The translations under genes were made by a program, and so were the position numbers. Below, in pieces: positions 47,601-57,267 of a stretch of DNA of 64,000 nt (the stretch's first letter is position 1; each line of letters begins with the position of its first letter). This DNA is from Nomia melanderi (Eukaryota; Arthropoda; Insecta; Hymenoptera; Halictidae), in assembly GCF_051020985.1 (NCBI RefSeq), contig NC_135008.1, forward strand, positions 6,634,001 to 6,698,000, written 5' to 3'. The notes under the pieces are model-generated. The model searched no databases, was not told the origin of the DNA, and saw only the letters and a list, made by a program, of their open reading frames with translations.

Positions 47601-47608
47601 GTATATAC
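19377..47608 (-). CDS. ADAMTS: secreted ADAMTS metalloprotease, ADAMTS7/12-like (N-terminal exon missing)
   Basis: Fifteen - strand exons join in phase with GT-AG borders, 5' to 3': 47608-47274, 30985-30706, 24992-24673, 24153-23879, 23481-23335, 23006-22856, 22782-22693, 22358-22043, 21930-21803, 21729-21482, 21397-21280, 20965-20703, 20630-20116, 19836-19663, 19528-19377. They give 1170 residues: prodomain (about 1-245), reprolysin metalloprotease with zinc site HELGHNFGMYHD (399-410) and Met-turn Met427, disintegrin-like region (about 453-533), TSP1 repeat (about 552-605), Cys-rich and spacer regions (about 606-820), four more TSP1 repeats, and a C-terminal PLAC domain (about 1122-1155). 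Segments such as HHDVAILVTREDIC, HVAGMCQPDRSCS and YPDLPPGAMYNAEHQCRLQF resemble the ADAMTS7/12 branch most. The product should be secreted, furin-activated and act on extracellular matrix. The first exon, with start codon and signal peptide, ends in phase 1 and was not found; it may lie beyond 47,609 or outside the window. Confidence 0.93.
19563..19590. promoter_or_regulatory. perfect 12-bp-arm hairpin in the last ADAMTS intron
   Basis: AAGTATAGGTAA at 19563-19574 and its exact complement TTACCTATACTT at 19579-19590 are separated by a 4-base loop. In the - strand transcript this stem sits in the 134-base intron between exons N and O, about 35 bases before the PLAC exon's first base. A stem there could affect branch-point or acceptor use. 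Function is inference; the symmetry is seen. Confidence 0.55.
20703..23006 (-). CDS. ADAMTS: ADAMTS disintegrin, first TSP1, Cys-rich, spacer and second TSP1 exons F-L
   Basis: Seven exons: 23006-22856, 22782-22693, 22358-22043, 21930-21803, 21729-21482, 21397-21280, 20965-20703. F and G give the disintegrin-like module (GAMYNAEHQCRLQFGVREAS, then ICSKLWCIVDGTC). H gives the central TSP1 repeat (GGWGEWGSWSECSRSCGAG) and the start of the Cys-rich module (PSFRAVQCSNYDGKEYKG). I and J continue it (EPCELYCTD, ALDGTPCNVGTRDMC, KVGCDW, EDRCGICHGDG), then the spacer begins (VVVVPSGSRNIKIEE). K and the start of L finish the spacer, and L carries the second TSP1 repeat (WVFSDWSLCTVTCGGG). All exon phases agree. 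The acceptor of K was set at ..cggatag|GCAG because the alternative three bases on gives a stop. Confidence 0.9.
23335..24992 (-). CDS. ADAMTS: ADAMTS metalloprotease exons C, D, E
   Basis: Three exons: 24992-24673, 24153-23879 and 23481-23335. C starts with basic prodomain residues and a furin site RSKR, then the mature N-terminus SISRPRHVEALVVADTTMM and the catalytic-domain block YLLTIMNMVSSLYLDPTIGN, ending at donor GAA|GTACGT. D carries HHDVAILVTREDIC, the conserved HVAGMCQP and the first half of the zinc site, HELGH. E completes it with NFGMYHD and gives the Met-turn VMTPT and the end of the domain (WSRCSRRDITNFL). The intron between D and E falls inside the zinc-binding consensus HExxHxxGxxH, which is complete only after splicing. 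All zinc ligands and the catalytic Glu are present, so an active enzyme is expected. Confidence 0.93.
28371..28946. repeat. diverged tandem duplication with nested TTAA elements
   Basis: A unit starting ATTGGACTAACATGAA and ending CATATCGGAAGCGC occurs twice: 28515-28626 and, with an insertion, 28629-28946. The shared landmarks are TTTTCTTAGTCGT, GGAGTTCCTTT and GAGAAGCATATCGGAAGCGC. The second copy is interrupted by the element at 28702-28918. Just upstream, TTAACACATTCGGCACG (28371-28387) has an inverted partner CGTGCCGAAT at 28542-28551, apparently the remains of another TTAA element whose right end was lost or altered. Confidence 0.75.
28702..28918. mobile_element. 209-bp non-autonomous piggyBac-like MITE with TTAA target duplication
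   Basis: TTAA at 28702-28705 and 28915-28918 flank 209 bp whose ends are a perfect 12-bp inverted repeat, CACTAGAACTAC (28706-28717) and GTAGTTCTAGTG (28903-28914). A subterminal palindrome-like motif, GGGTTAGAATGACCC, lies near the left end. The neighbouring copy of the host duplication lacks the insert, so the empty site is visible in the same window. TTAA duplication is diagnostic of piggyBac-type integration. There is no coding capacity. Confidence 0.88.
30611..30688. repeat. polypurine tract next to the exon B donor
   Basis: Almost pure A/G on the + strand (repeats of AAGAAG, GAGGAAG, AAAGGGGGAAGG), hence a polypyrimidine run in the - strand transcript. It begins about 17 bases inside the intron after the donor at 30705. 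Purine runs continue more loosely from about 30,530. It is low-complexity DNA that could form triplex structures or bind pyrimidine-tract proteins. Confidence 0.7.
30706..30985 (-). CDS. ADAMTS: ADAMTS prodomain exon B with polybasic tail
   Basis: A 280-base exon from acceptor gtgtttcag at 30986 to donor CGCG|GTGAGA at 30706/30705. It encodes AGMLRGEHGEFWLEPVAVSP, the second prodomain hallmark (GxLRGEHGxxxxEP), then GRPHLVFRRSVEQPQLE, and ends in a dense basic run (RTRRRRKKKRKLER). The phase-1 donor joins the phase-1 acceptor of the next exon at 24992, which supplies PRRLTETRL. The basic run is a candidate extra convertase site upstream of the main RSKR site. The same bases read on the + strand give long but spurious frames. 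Confidence 0.9.
37653..37871. mobile_element. 211-bp TTAA-flanked piggyBac-like MITE
   Basis: TTAA at 37653-37656 and 37868-37871 enclose 211 bp. The left end CATGTTCACTGCCACG and the inverted right end CACGTTGACTGCCACG match at 14 of 16 positions. A near-palindrome CGGTGGTCACCG lies just inside the left end. The termini resemble those of the 11582-11671 element. No transposase is encoded. Confidence 0.75.
37951..37966. mobile_element. solo terminal repeat of the CACTAGAACTAC-type element
   Basis: GTAGTTCTAGTG followed by TTAA matches exactly the right end of the 28702-28918 MITE. No matching left end was found nearby, so it is a truncated relic or a chance match preserved next to the 37653-37871 element. 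Confidence 0.5.
39480..39600. repeat. purine-rich low-complexity stretch
   Basis: A run of GAAGAAGAG, GGCGGCGG and GGAGGAGGAG motifs on the + strand inside the long ADAMTS intron. The long frames read across it on both strands are low-complexity and not credible proteins. Confidence 0.65.
45590..45820. repeat. pyrimidine-rich low-complexity stretch
   Basis: The + strand is dominated by CTC, TTC and CCT words here, inside the long ADAMTS intron. It underlies a 278-codon + strand frame that is almost certainly an artefact of base composition. Confidence 0.6.
47274..47608 (-). CDS. ADAMTS: ADAMTS prodomain exon A
   Basis: A 335-base internal exon. Its acceptor (tcgttctcgcttcag) is at 47610-47609 and its donor CTG|GTGAG at 47274/47273. 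It encodes an ADAMTS prodomain segment: HEIVIPRKVTHRGEL, then a His-rich stretch NVTHHHHEDGPVVHYRLSVA, a typical NEYHIELI strand, and the conserved block CHYRGFIHGQINSQVALSAC. The exon enters in phase 1 and leaves in phase 0, matching exon B exactly. Possible N-glycosylation at NVT. Prodomains keep the protease inactive until furin cleavage. Confidence 0.9.
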
Positions 47609-47699
47609 CTGAAGCGAGAACGATTCCAGTGAGTTTCTGTTCGCTGCTGTTTCCCACCGGTAACGTAAAGCAGCGGTTTATACGAGAGAAACGTTGACG

Positions 47700-47891
47700 T
47701 TAAGACTACTAAGACGACCGACCGCTGACTTCTTTTATAATGATCGAAAAAATACAGCGGATTTTCTGGGAAATTTTTGAAACGATAACGTGCCAATGAA
47801 ACTCGATCGTAATCTCAATGAATGTATTGAGATTTCATGGTTTGAAAGCAACGGACTAATCGATTCGACTGCTCGGTAATTCCCAGTGTTA
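47700..47891. mobile_element. possible decayed TTAA-bounded element
   Basis: TTAA at 47700-47703 is followed by GACTACTAAGACGACC, and TTAA at 47888-47891 is preceded by CTCGGTAATTCCCAGTG. Reversed, the right end reads TTAACACTGGGAATTACCGAG, which resembles the CACTAGAACTACC termini of the 28702 element with a few changes. The two ends match each other only loosely, so this is a weak call. Confidence 0.28.
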
Positions 47892-50800
47892 ACCGTAAGC
47901 GGATCGAGGACATTTTTTCGGCTCCCGAGAAGCGGCTTTGCTTGCAGTGAAAACATTCGGGTAATCCAAAATTCAGCCCTGTCAACTTTCACCCCGATCG
48001 TTTAAAACGAAACAGGTTAACGTATGGAAATATTATTCGCCGCTGAAAGCCGGCGTTCTTCGGTGCGGCGGCGTTAAACCTGTTCCCTCGGTGTGATCGA
48101 AATTGAATATGAAATCGCGCGTGCGGACGCAGGGCCAGCGAGCTATTCGTCTTGCGGCGGGGCGTTCGTTTCCCTTGAAATTCATTTCGAACACGCGATA
48201 AATCTCGGTCGAACGTTCCGGCGAAGAGACAGCGCGCAGATAAAACAGTGTTATATATTTATTGACTGTTTACCGGCGGCAATATCGCTCGGGCCACTCT
48301 AGATAACGTTTATTGTAGCTCGCGTAAGTGGGCAGACCCGTAAACGCCGGCCGAAGGAGGTGCATTCGACCTCGGGGAAGGGTGTGATTGATTGCGGACA
48401 TATGATGCTGCTCGGAATGATATCTCAAATAAATAATTGCCGGGACCGCTTTGCTACCGCTTCATTCGGACAGCTGTCTCGACGCGTCTGCAGAAAGATC
48501 GGATGAAGCATCGTCAGTTTCCGTTACGAGGCAAGTGATCTCCGCTTTTTTTTTCCTGTTCAAGTACACAAAATCGAACGACCGAGAGTTCCACCGCGAA
48601 CGATCGTCCTTCGCGTTGAGATTCCCGCGGCGTGATCGTTGCGGGATTGCAAGCTGCGCACCGTATTGTTGTAAGTCAGCGTCGGCACTAACGACATTAA
48701 CATTTTCGCGTGAAATGTCGAATAATGATTACCGTTACCGCCAGCCACAATCTCTCATTAATTCTCGTGTTCCGCACAGACAGCCGGGACACTGTAATTT
48801 GTTTTTTTCCCCTATTCCGACTCATAGACCTCGTTACGAGGGGAACTCGCCGTTGAATAGAATGTGCGAGCCAGGCAACAGTATTCATAGCGGTGTTGGA
48901 TTTTTTTTCAACGTTCCTTTCCAACTTTCCTTCGACCTAACCCAAGCGGCGTTGCATTGAAAGCTACACCTTCCTCTTCTCCGTGACTCCGGCATTTCCA
49001 CGTATCTTTTATTTATTCCTACCGCCTCATTACAGTCCTGTTCCAGCCATTATGGCACGCGAATGAATTAAAAATTCGGTCAGCCGGACACTGAAGGGAC
49101 CGCTACGTGAATGCCGAAGGTGTTTTCCTCGCGGGCCGTTCGAGTTACACGCGGAAACGGGAGAAAATGGCTGAAACCCGCGAGAAAATGGCGACACGAT
49201 CGCGGGAGCGATCTGAACGACTATCCCCACGATATCAGCGGCGTCGAGGTCAAAAGTGATGCGGAACGATGGCGCAACGAGCACAATATGAAAAGCGGCC
49301 TGTCGATCGTGTCGTGCCGGGCGACAACGCGAGGGCGAACGAACGACAGTTATGCACCGTAAAACTAGTGTAATAATTTCCGATTGATTTAATGGGTCTG
49401 CACACGTGCCCGAGTGAGAACCGTTTAGAAAGGGACCGCCGCGGATTCGATTAACGCGCCTGTTTCAGGGTTGCCATCGGTTTTCACCCGCGAGCTCGCC
49501 TTTTTTTCCCCCTTCGGCCTACAGCTCGCACGCGCGCGTGCGCACGCGATCCAAGAGAATGTCCTTACGCGCAATTTGTCAACGCGGCGTCCGGTCACCG
49601 ATAAATCTCGATCGTAGATACGAGGTCGAAGGACGGAGAGGTGTTGGAGGAGTTTGAAAAGCGTTGCGCGACAGGGAATTATAACGTGTTCTGTCGTTCG
49701 CGATGTCGTAAACGGCCCTCACGCGTTGATAGATCGCAGTTTGTTTCGGTGGCCCGACTGTTTGGGCGAACAAGTCATTGTCGCTGGCTTCCGCTACCCG
49801 ATATTCGATCGTCTCTTCGTTCAGCGCGGAGTTCCGCGAATAAACTGGAAGCTCGATCACTGGGCATCGTTTAGTTTTTTCCTGGTTCGTCTGTTTTCTG
49901 GTTTCTTCATTTTCTGCTTCGTGGAAGTATGTGTGCAACTAATATTCGGTTGAAATAGTAGATTTCAATTATTCATCTGCGGGTAATTTAGTTGAAGAAC
50001 ATCGATTTCTTTTAGGACGTTCAACCGTTCGTCATAGCCCTCTGTATAAATTATCATTTTGTTATGAATATGTTTAAGAATTTAATATCTGGTTCCGCAT
50101 AGAATATTATGTCTTCAATTTCGTTTCACCGCGAATGAAAGGTTGCTCGTCAAAGGTCTCGACGTTGTAAACGGCGAACCGTCTGCCCGTCAGAAAAATC
50201 TGGAACGGTAGCGTCCGTTCCATTGAAGACGATATCCGATCTCGGTATGCAGATCGGATCGCAGCGACGTTAATTGTCAGGCCGTTCTTACATGAAGACA
50301 TATTACCGGCAGCTGAAACGTGGCTGCATTCTCGACGTCCTTTCCCCGCCGTTCTTCTCGGGCAGAGGTTAACCACAATTATTCTATTAGACGTTAGATC
50401 ACCGTCGACAATAGTGAACGGCCGGCGCGATCGATCGGTGTCTTTGACGAGGAACGATTCGCTCGGTGACTTCGGTGCTTCGGTTGTTTACGAGCGGTTT
50501 TTACGGTCGCTAATTCCGGAGACGAATCGGCGGAAATCGATAACGAGTTTCATTTAACGGCCGTTCGCTATTTTTATTGCTGCAACTTTACGGTCCTCGC
50601 TCTTGCGCATGAATTCTTTTCAGTATTTCTATTTACCTCATCGACCGATCGATTAATTTATTGTTTCTCGCTTCTCCTATCCACCGTGCGCCAGTAGCGT
50701 ACCTCAATTTGCTTTCGGTTTTACGTACCATTGGCTCCGGTTTTCGTTTACAAACATTCATTCCCGTTGTTACTGTTTTCAGTATAGATAAAACACGCGA

Positions 50801-52003
50801 CATTGTTATCGTTACGATTGCTACCGAAATATTTCTACCGTTAAATACTCTTGAAAAACCGAACGTTCGTTTTCTGTTCAAATACATTTAACCCGGTGCG
50901 TTGGATTGAAAAAATGGTTTCCCAGAAATCAGCAGCATTTCTCGGTGAACGGGATGCTTCACGCGGAAAGGTGCAATAATCGTGTACTCGTTTCGCACTG
51001 TTCGTCGGTTAATTTCATCTTAACATTACCATTGCCTGATTTCGGTGTTGGTAAGCTAAAGCCGACTCTCGGCGGCATCGATCTGACGCGTAGCCCGGAG
51101 GAGAATTATTCGCGCGGCACGCGGCTTATTACGAACAAACCGGAAACAGGATCTAAAATATCCCCGAAATTCCGGCGGCTTTTCGCGCGTATAAATTCCC
51201 CGCAATATATACGCTCGTCGACGAATGATAAATGTAAACCGGAGTAATTAATGAGGCGCGGTAAAGACGCGGAATTGTACGCTGCCCGTGAATGGGATTA
51301 TTGCGGAATAAATGCGGATGCAGCTTGCCGCGCGAAAGAATAACGCGCGCCGTGGAATTTCGATAGAGCATCTCATCGTATCGACCGATTGATCCGCGCG
51401 TCTTCTTCCTTTTCCATCGTTGTTATTCGCGAACGATCCATTTCATCGCGCGCGCGCCCCATTTACATGTATCTCTGTCGAGGCTATGCATTCCGCGGAT
51501 TTTATTACCTCGCTCCGAGGTGGTCGTCGAGGGAAACTGTGGTACTCGTAAAATGACTTAATAACGTGATCGGAGTTACCTGTTCGGCCACGGAGCAGGT
51601 AGCTTAAAGTCTCAATAAGCGGGGTATCGAGAATCTCCGAGTTCAATTATCCCCGTTCGAGTGGAGTAACGAGGGTTAAGCGCGGGGTATCCGAGGGTTA
51701 TAGGGGATAATTATCGTCATGATCGGCGAGCAGCAGTCCCATCGATCTCGCCGCGGAACGCCGCGCTGTTATGGAATAAAACGTCGGATTCCCGTAAAAT
51801 TCGTTGCGCCTTCGAGCTCGGATCAATCCAGCGTGGGGTGAGCGGCGGAGCTGGATGCTCTGTCGTTGATCAAGATATCGATCCCGACCGTAAAAAAGGG
51901 ATTTACGACGGTTCGATTTCCATCGCGATAGTTGGTCTCTCGCGGGTGGCTGGGATCTCCGGGCCTGTAGTGCAGTAGCTTGTCAGAGAAAAATCTGAAT
52001 CGA

Positions 52004-52135
52004 CCGATCGATCGATCGATCGGGGGACGACGCTGGTGATGGTAGCGGTGGTGGTGGTGGTGGTGGTGTCGGTGGTGGTGGCAGCGGACAGCGGCGGCGG
52101 TGGTGGTGGCGACGGCTGCGGCTGCGAGCCGCTTT
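52004..52135. repeat. GATC tetranucleotide run and GGT/GGC triplet repeat cluster
   Basis: About four and a half GATC units at 52004-52022 are followed at about 52037-52135 by GGT-rich and GGC-rich triplets. On the - strand the triplets encode Thr and Pro runs in a 160-codon frame (51903-52382), which I regard as low-complexity rather than a proven protein. Confidence 0.85.
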
Positions 52136-52430
52136 CCACGCTCGATACAGGTTTCTGCGATGCGGATAAATAGCTCGAGCCGGGAGAAAGAGAGAGACGG
52201 CGTCTAGTGCGTTCGGTGAACGGTATAATCATCATTATCCTATTATCATTAAAGACGGAAAAATGGCGGGCGGACCAATCAGCGTGCGCCTCGAGCGAGT
52301 CGGGGGTTAACTGCAGGTGGGGACTCCGATGAATACTCGGACCTCCCATACAGTCTCTACCTACTGCAACGATCGTGTTCACGATTCAGGACATATGGGT
52401 GCCGATCCTTCCCACACCGCGCCACACGAC

Positions 52431-52460
52431 GCAACGTAACGCAACGTAACGCAACGCAAC
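52431..52460. repeat. 10-bp tandem repeat, three copies
   Basis: GCAACGTAAC occurs twice in direct succession, followed by the variant GCAACGCAAC. It is a short minisatellite-like array with no recognised function. Confidence 0.9.
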
Positions 52461-55400
52461 TCTATGAGCACCGCTCGCTGCGTACACTCGACTCGTTTAA
52501 TTACATGGAATAGGATGACAGCGTCGCGTTCCTGCTTCACCTGATTACACGCTACTTACGCGTGCGGTTATTAATTAACCGATTCCACGCGACCACGGTC
52601 CTGTTCCCTTTAGGTCGGAGAATTTTTCGCGGTCGTACAGACCCACGGTTGTCGCTCGAGTTGTCGATACGTAATTGCCGATCGTAAACGTTTTAAGTAC
52701 AGCATACCAACTGCCGCGCCGCGATCGGCGTTGACACTTTGCCGCGAGAATCTCGCGCGATTTATATGGCAGTACTGACTCTATCGTAAGAGTGGATTGT
52801 ATTGGAACTAATTATTAATGATTTGATACAGTTATCGTCTAGCTACTGGGTTAGTGAATATCTTTATTCGACATCAATGTTCTTGTTGCGATTGTTTTTA
52901 TGTAATTTGAAAGCTTCGGTCATCGGTGACCGCAACGGCAGTCAGAGTATCAATAAGTGAATCGCCCTGTAAAAAAACGTTTCGCATCGCAACGCAGGGA
53001 GTACCGAGAGAAACGTCCCTCGTGAATGAATAAACAAACCCCCGATAGCACGTCATCCTACAATCTAATTTCCGATTACGGCTTCCAACCGTCGGACGTG
53101 TTTTCGAAGAAAGTTTCAATCTTGCGAGTATAAATAGCGGCGAACGCTGGGAGATCGATGCGCGGGCCGTTCGGACGGACGTGTCTAATGCGCCCGTGCA
53201 TCCGTCAAATCGAATCATCCCATTTCCCGGATTAAATTTCTCCGAATCGAAGCGAGCGGCGTCCCGGTTATGCCATCGGGGCTAGAAAAAGGCGCGACCC
53301 ACCGCCGGCGGAGCGTCGAAAATAAACTCAGCCGTTGTCGGGAGGCCACCGGGATGTTCACGCAACCTTTGAATACCGGTTGCTCGCGGGTCGTAGCCTC
53401 GAACTTCCAGGAGTCAAAGTTATTAGGCGTCGGGGCGATACTTTATCGTTGATACCTGGAATTACGGCGGAAACCAGTTCCCTCGGATGACTCACTCCCG
53501 GGCCCATCTCGGGCCAATCTCGCCCCGGCCCCGCAAAAATCCTCGCCCGCCATTAGCATATACCTACTTATCGAATTCATTAAGGTACCCGCGATAGCCG
53601 CGGAAACACGCTGTACACCCGGTACCTCCCGGGCTCCGCCCCCTTCCATGCAGGAGACGTTTTTAATAAGCGCCCCTCGAACGGGAACGCTCATTTTCAG
53701 ACGCTAATTGAACTTTTATAGTTATCTCGTTAGTCTCGATTACCGGGGCCACTCGCTCCGTGCCCCGGATCAGCGATCTCTATAATTTTGTGGTTTGTAA
53801 GAATTATCGAAGCGTGCAGCTCGACGTGCTCCGCTTTTCCCGTGGAATCCGACGCGTGTAACGACTCGAGCAAAGGCGACTCGGGAAACTATCGTGTATT
53901 CGCGGAACGAAGGTAAACGTGATGAAACGAATCCAACGTGGAAGTTTTCGATCGAGTTATTTTACTCTTCGCGTCTTTATCTCGCGGTGCGTCACCGATT
54001 TGCGTTGCATTCTTCGCAATACAGGAAACGTTCGAACGATCAACGTTCCGCAGAATGGATTGCGATCGATTCGACTCGGTCGGAGATCGGTAGCGTTGAA
54101 ATCGACGTAAACGATCCTCCGTGTATGAATCGAGAATCATGGAAAGATCGATGCGACGGATAAGATGCTCGTTGATGCATTAATATCGCGGAGCAGGCTG
54201 GAAATAAGTATGATTTGACGAGTGAATGAATTAGACACTATTTGTAACACAGTTAAACTTTAATAACTGTGACAAATGCGCTCTCCGTGTATTGCGAGTG
54301 ATTTATGCGTCCAGATGTCGACTATTCGACGATTGCTAGCGTCCTATCTGCTCGTGTATATGCGCGTCGCACGAATGTCGACACGTTCGTGTTTCTATTG
54401 GTAGTTGTACGTCGGTGGCGGTGGAAATGTAGGAGTGGTGACGTCTATTGGAGAGGGAACGCTCCGGTGGAAGACTCGTGCGTGCTGTTCGAGGATTCAT
54501 GGACATCGGCTGCTTAATAAAAAATGTGAAATTCATTTGCACGTGACGCGCAGCTGCCTCGGAACTCTGGTTAACGTCTGTATCGGCTCGCGCGAGAGGA
54601 CCCAAGGAGCCGACAAGAAGGAATTCCGTTTCGAGTTCGAATTCCGCGCGAATTCGCGTGTACGCCGAGCCTCTCGTCGAATTTTCTATTGAAACGGGTC
54701 GATTTTGCATGATCGTGTTCTGAATGCCGGTTTCGATACGCCGGTAGTCCGATTAACCGAGCCGAGCGTTGAAATTAGCGGAACGCCCGATGTTGGATAA
54801 AGTTTACAGTATAATAGTCAATCGGAACGCGCGCTGTAACTCGTAGTTCCGTTTCTAGCGGGATTCCATTCGTATTCGGACACGTATTCATTTACAAACG
54901 CCCAGCCGGAGTTAGTTTAACAGGTATTGAGTTTGAGCCGTCACAGCTTTAAATTTTACACGTCATTTGCGCGGCTGCGACCGTGGCCGCACCGCGCTGG
55001 ACCGTCTACTGCACTGTTCCAAACTCCATGGCTCTATATTAACGCGTAACGAGTTTCAGTTAATCCATCAGCAGCGTTGCAGAGTTCCTTTGACGGGCAC
55101 GCGATTTCGCGAATTAACTGCGTTATTGGTTCCCCTCGCGCGAAGAAACCGGTGCACTTTTCCGGATGGTAATTGCCGGGTAACCAGTTAATCGAATGAA
55201 AATCGCGAATTCGAAAGTACCCGGCCCGCTGGTCACCGTCGGACGTAATGGTCTTCAATCTTCCTGCGAAATGTCTCGGAAAAACGTTCAATTATTACTT
55301 GTAGAATGCGATTTTCATGTATCCGCGAGAACGGCCGGCTTCGCGTGTGCTTCGTGCGCCGCGGAACGTGCAATTATTCGCGGTGGAATAACTAATCACT

Positions 55401-57042
55401 GCCTCTTACTCGGAGTGTAATTTATTTTTCACCGTTTCAACGATTCAGAATTTCCTCTGTTCGCGACCTTTGGTCAACCGACCGAGTCGATCCGAGCGAT
55501 TCGCTAAATACGTGCGAATAAACCTCGGGATTAATCGTTTCAGGGTAAGAAGCGGACGGTTATTCAGCGATGAGGCATTTCTTTGAACGAGTGGCAGCGC
55601 GAAGAAATCCAGCACTCGTTTCCCGTGTGCAACAGATGGCTTCGCTTATACGGGGAATTAGACGATTTCGATTGAACAAATCACGCCTCAAGGTTCCCCT
55701 CGCGTCGGCGCGGTTCAGCGCGACGCTCGTCCCTCGATCTGCCGCGATCCAAGAAACTTCGCGAAACTTTGGCTCAACTACGCGAACGTTCGAAGACCGC
55801 AGGTATGTAGAATTGTCTTCGCGGGTGGACTGTAAAATTTTCGAGCGTCGTTAGAACTCTGCAGACGGTTCGCGTCTGGGAAGTTGCGAAGTCGGCCGGT
55901 CTTAGGATGCACTCTTATCCTTTAACTTGTTGAGCGTTTCCGGCAAGAAGAAGACGTTAGCTTTAACGCCGTTAAGCGATCGGCCGTTATCCTAGATTTC
56001 TATAGTATCCTTTCAATCAGTTCCCGAATAAACGTGTCACATTAGAGACGATATCTGACGTTGGATAAGTCTCGGCTTTTAACCGGTTCACTGTGCAATT
56101 TAATTACCCGATAAACTTCAACATACAGAGTTAAAGGGAAATGACGGAGAATTACATGTTTGCTCGAAGAAATAAGCGATCAGTTGTCGAAAAAGTTAGA
56201 ATCGTTTTAGGTTGCAAGATAATCAGTAGATCCGTTGAACACGGCTGTTCGGCTCACTCGAAGACAGGTTTCACACGTGAGAAAATCGGCGTGTCGTGGA
56301 TAATATTTAGCGACAAAAGGGCTAATTTCAGCCGACACGGCGCGCCGAGAACGGAACGCAGTCCGTCGAGCAATTTTCCGGGTATTCATCGCAGCTCCGG
56401 TCGGAATAGGGCTGGGTCAATCAGAGACGGCGATTAATCATAGCGATACAACTTAATTATTGTCTACGCCTTCTTTAACGCGAGGCAGCGCGCCGCGCGT
56501 TCCGCTGGCTCGCAATTGTTCCTCCTCGACGACGGTGCAGAAAGGAGAATTTATCGTTCCGTCGTCGTATCCCTCGGGATCGAAGGATGGGCGATGCTTT
56601 AATGCTTTTAGAGAGCGTACGACAACTGTAAACCGTAGAGTTGTAATGTAATCAAAGGTTCGGCGACGATACGACGATGCTTTATGAAGACTGACTCGCA
56701 GGAAACACGGTTATGCAGTTCAGAACTTACAGTCGCGAGCCTCGGGGGCACAGAGGGACTGTATTCCGAATGCATCGGTGTACTCCGCGCTCGGAGATTA
56801 TTCAATTATCAAAGTCGGTTTATCGGAAAACTCGGCGATTGGACGCTGGACTCGGGGAGCGTGATCGAGGGTACTTTAAGTTGCCACGAAAAAGTTACAG
56901 AGCGAAGATGAGACGAGAAGCGCCAGCTAGGTACAATATGATAAGCTTCAACATGGCTTCTCGGGGATGCTCGCTTTCAAGGCGAGACATCCGACGTTAA
57001 GTCTCCATCGTGACTATGTCTATTGATTCCATCAGGTTCACC

Positions 57043-57267
57043 TATGTATTGGGTCATCCTGTAAATAATCCAGTATTTTGTATTTCTTCTATTTTTTAAA
57101 ATAAAGACGAACGAAACTTTTGTCAAAGTAATTGTAAGGTGTTGATAGACAATTTATAGATAACGATGGAGTATATGTTACGATTAAAAACAGTTTTGTT
57201 GATATTTATTTCTCGAAATAAAAGAAACGCGATGAACCGTGTTATTTATGGGATTGCCCAATACATT
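57043..57267. mobile_element. mariner-like MITE remnant, about 225 bp
   Basis: The left end TATTGGGTCATCCTGTAAAT (from 57047) and the inverted right end TATTGGGCAATCCCATAAAT (to 57264) match at 16 of 20 positions, and both ends are flanked by ATG/CAT with TA dinucleotides. The interior is AT-rich against GC-rich surroundings, as expected for an insertion. The TATTGGG termini recall mariner/Tc1 elements of insects. It is too short for a transposase. Confidence 0.72.

Noticed and set aside
47458..47796. - strand frame starting MARYRFKNFPENPLYFF with a hydrophobic stretch, tested as the missing signal-peptide exon
   Set aside because: It is in a different frame from exon A, and joining it by its possible donor would need an intron of about 45 bases, which is too short.
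51903..52382. 160-codon - strand frame with Thr and Pro runs
   Set aside because: It is driven by triplet repeats, has no domain, and no splice phase links it to exon A of the protease. It is kept only as a repeat cluster.
54620..54660. GAGTTCGAATTCC resembling a tRNA B box
   Set aside because: No A box, acceptor stem or anticodon arm could be folded around it. No tRNA gene was recognised in the window.
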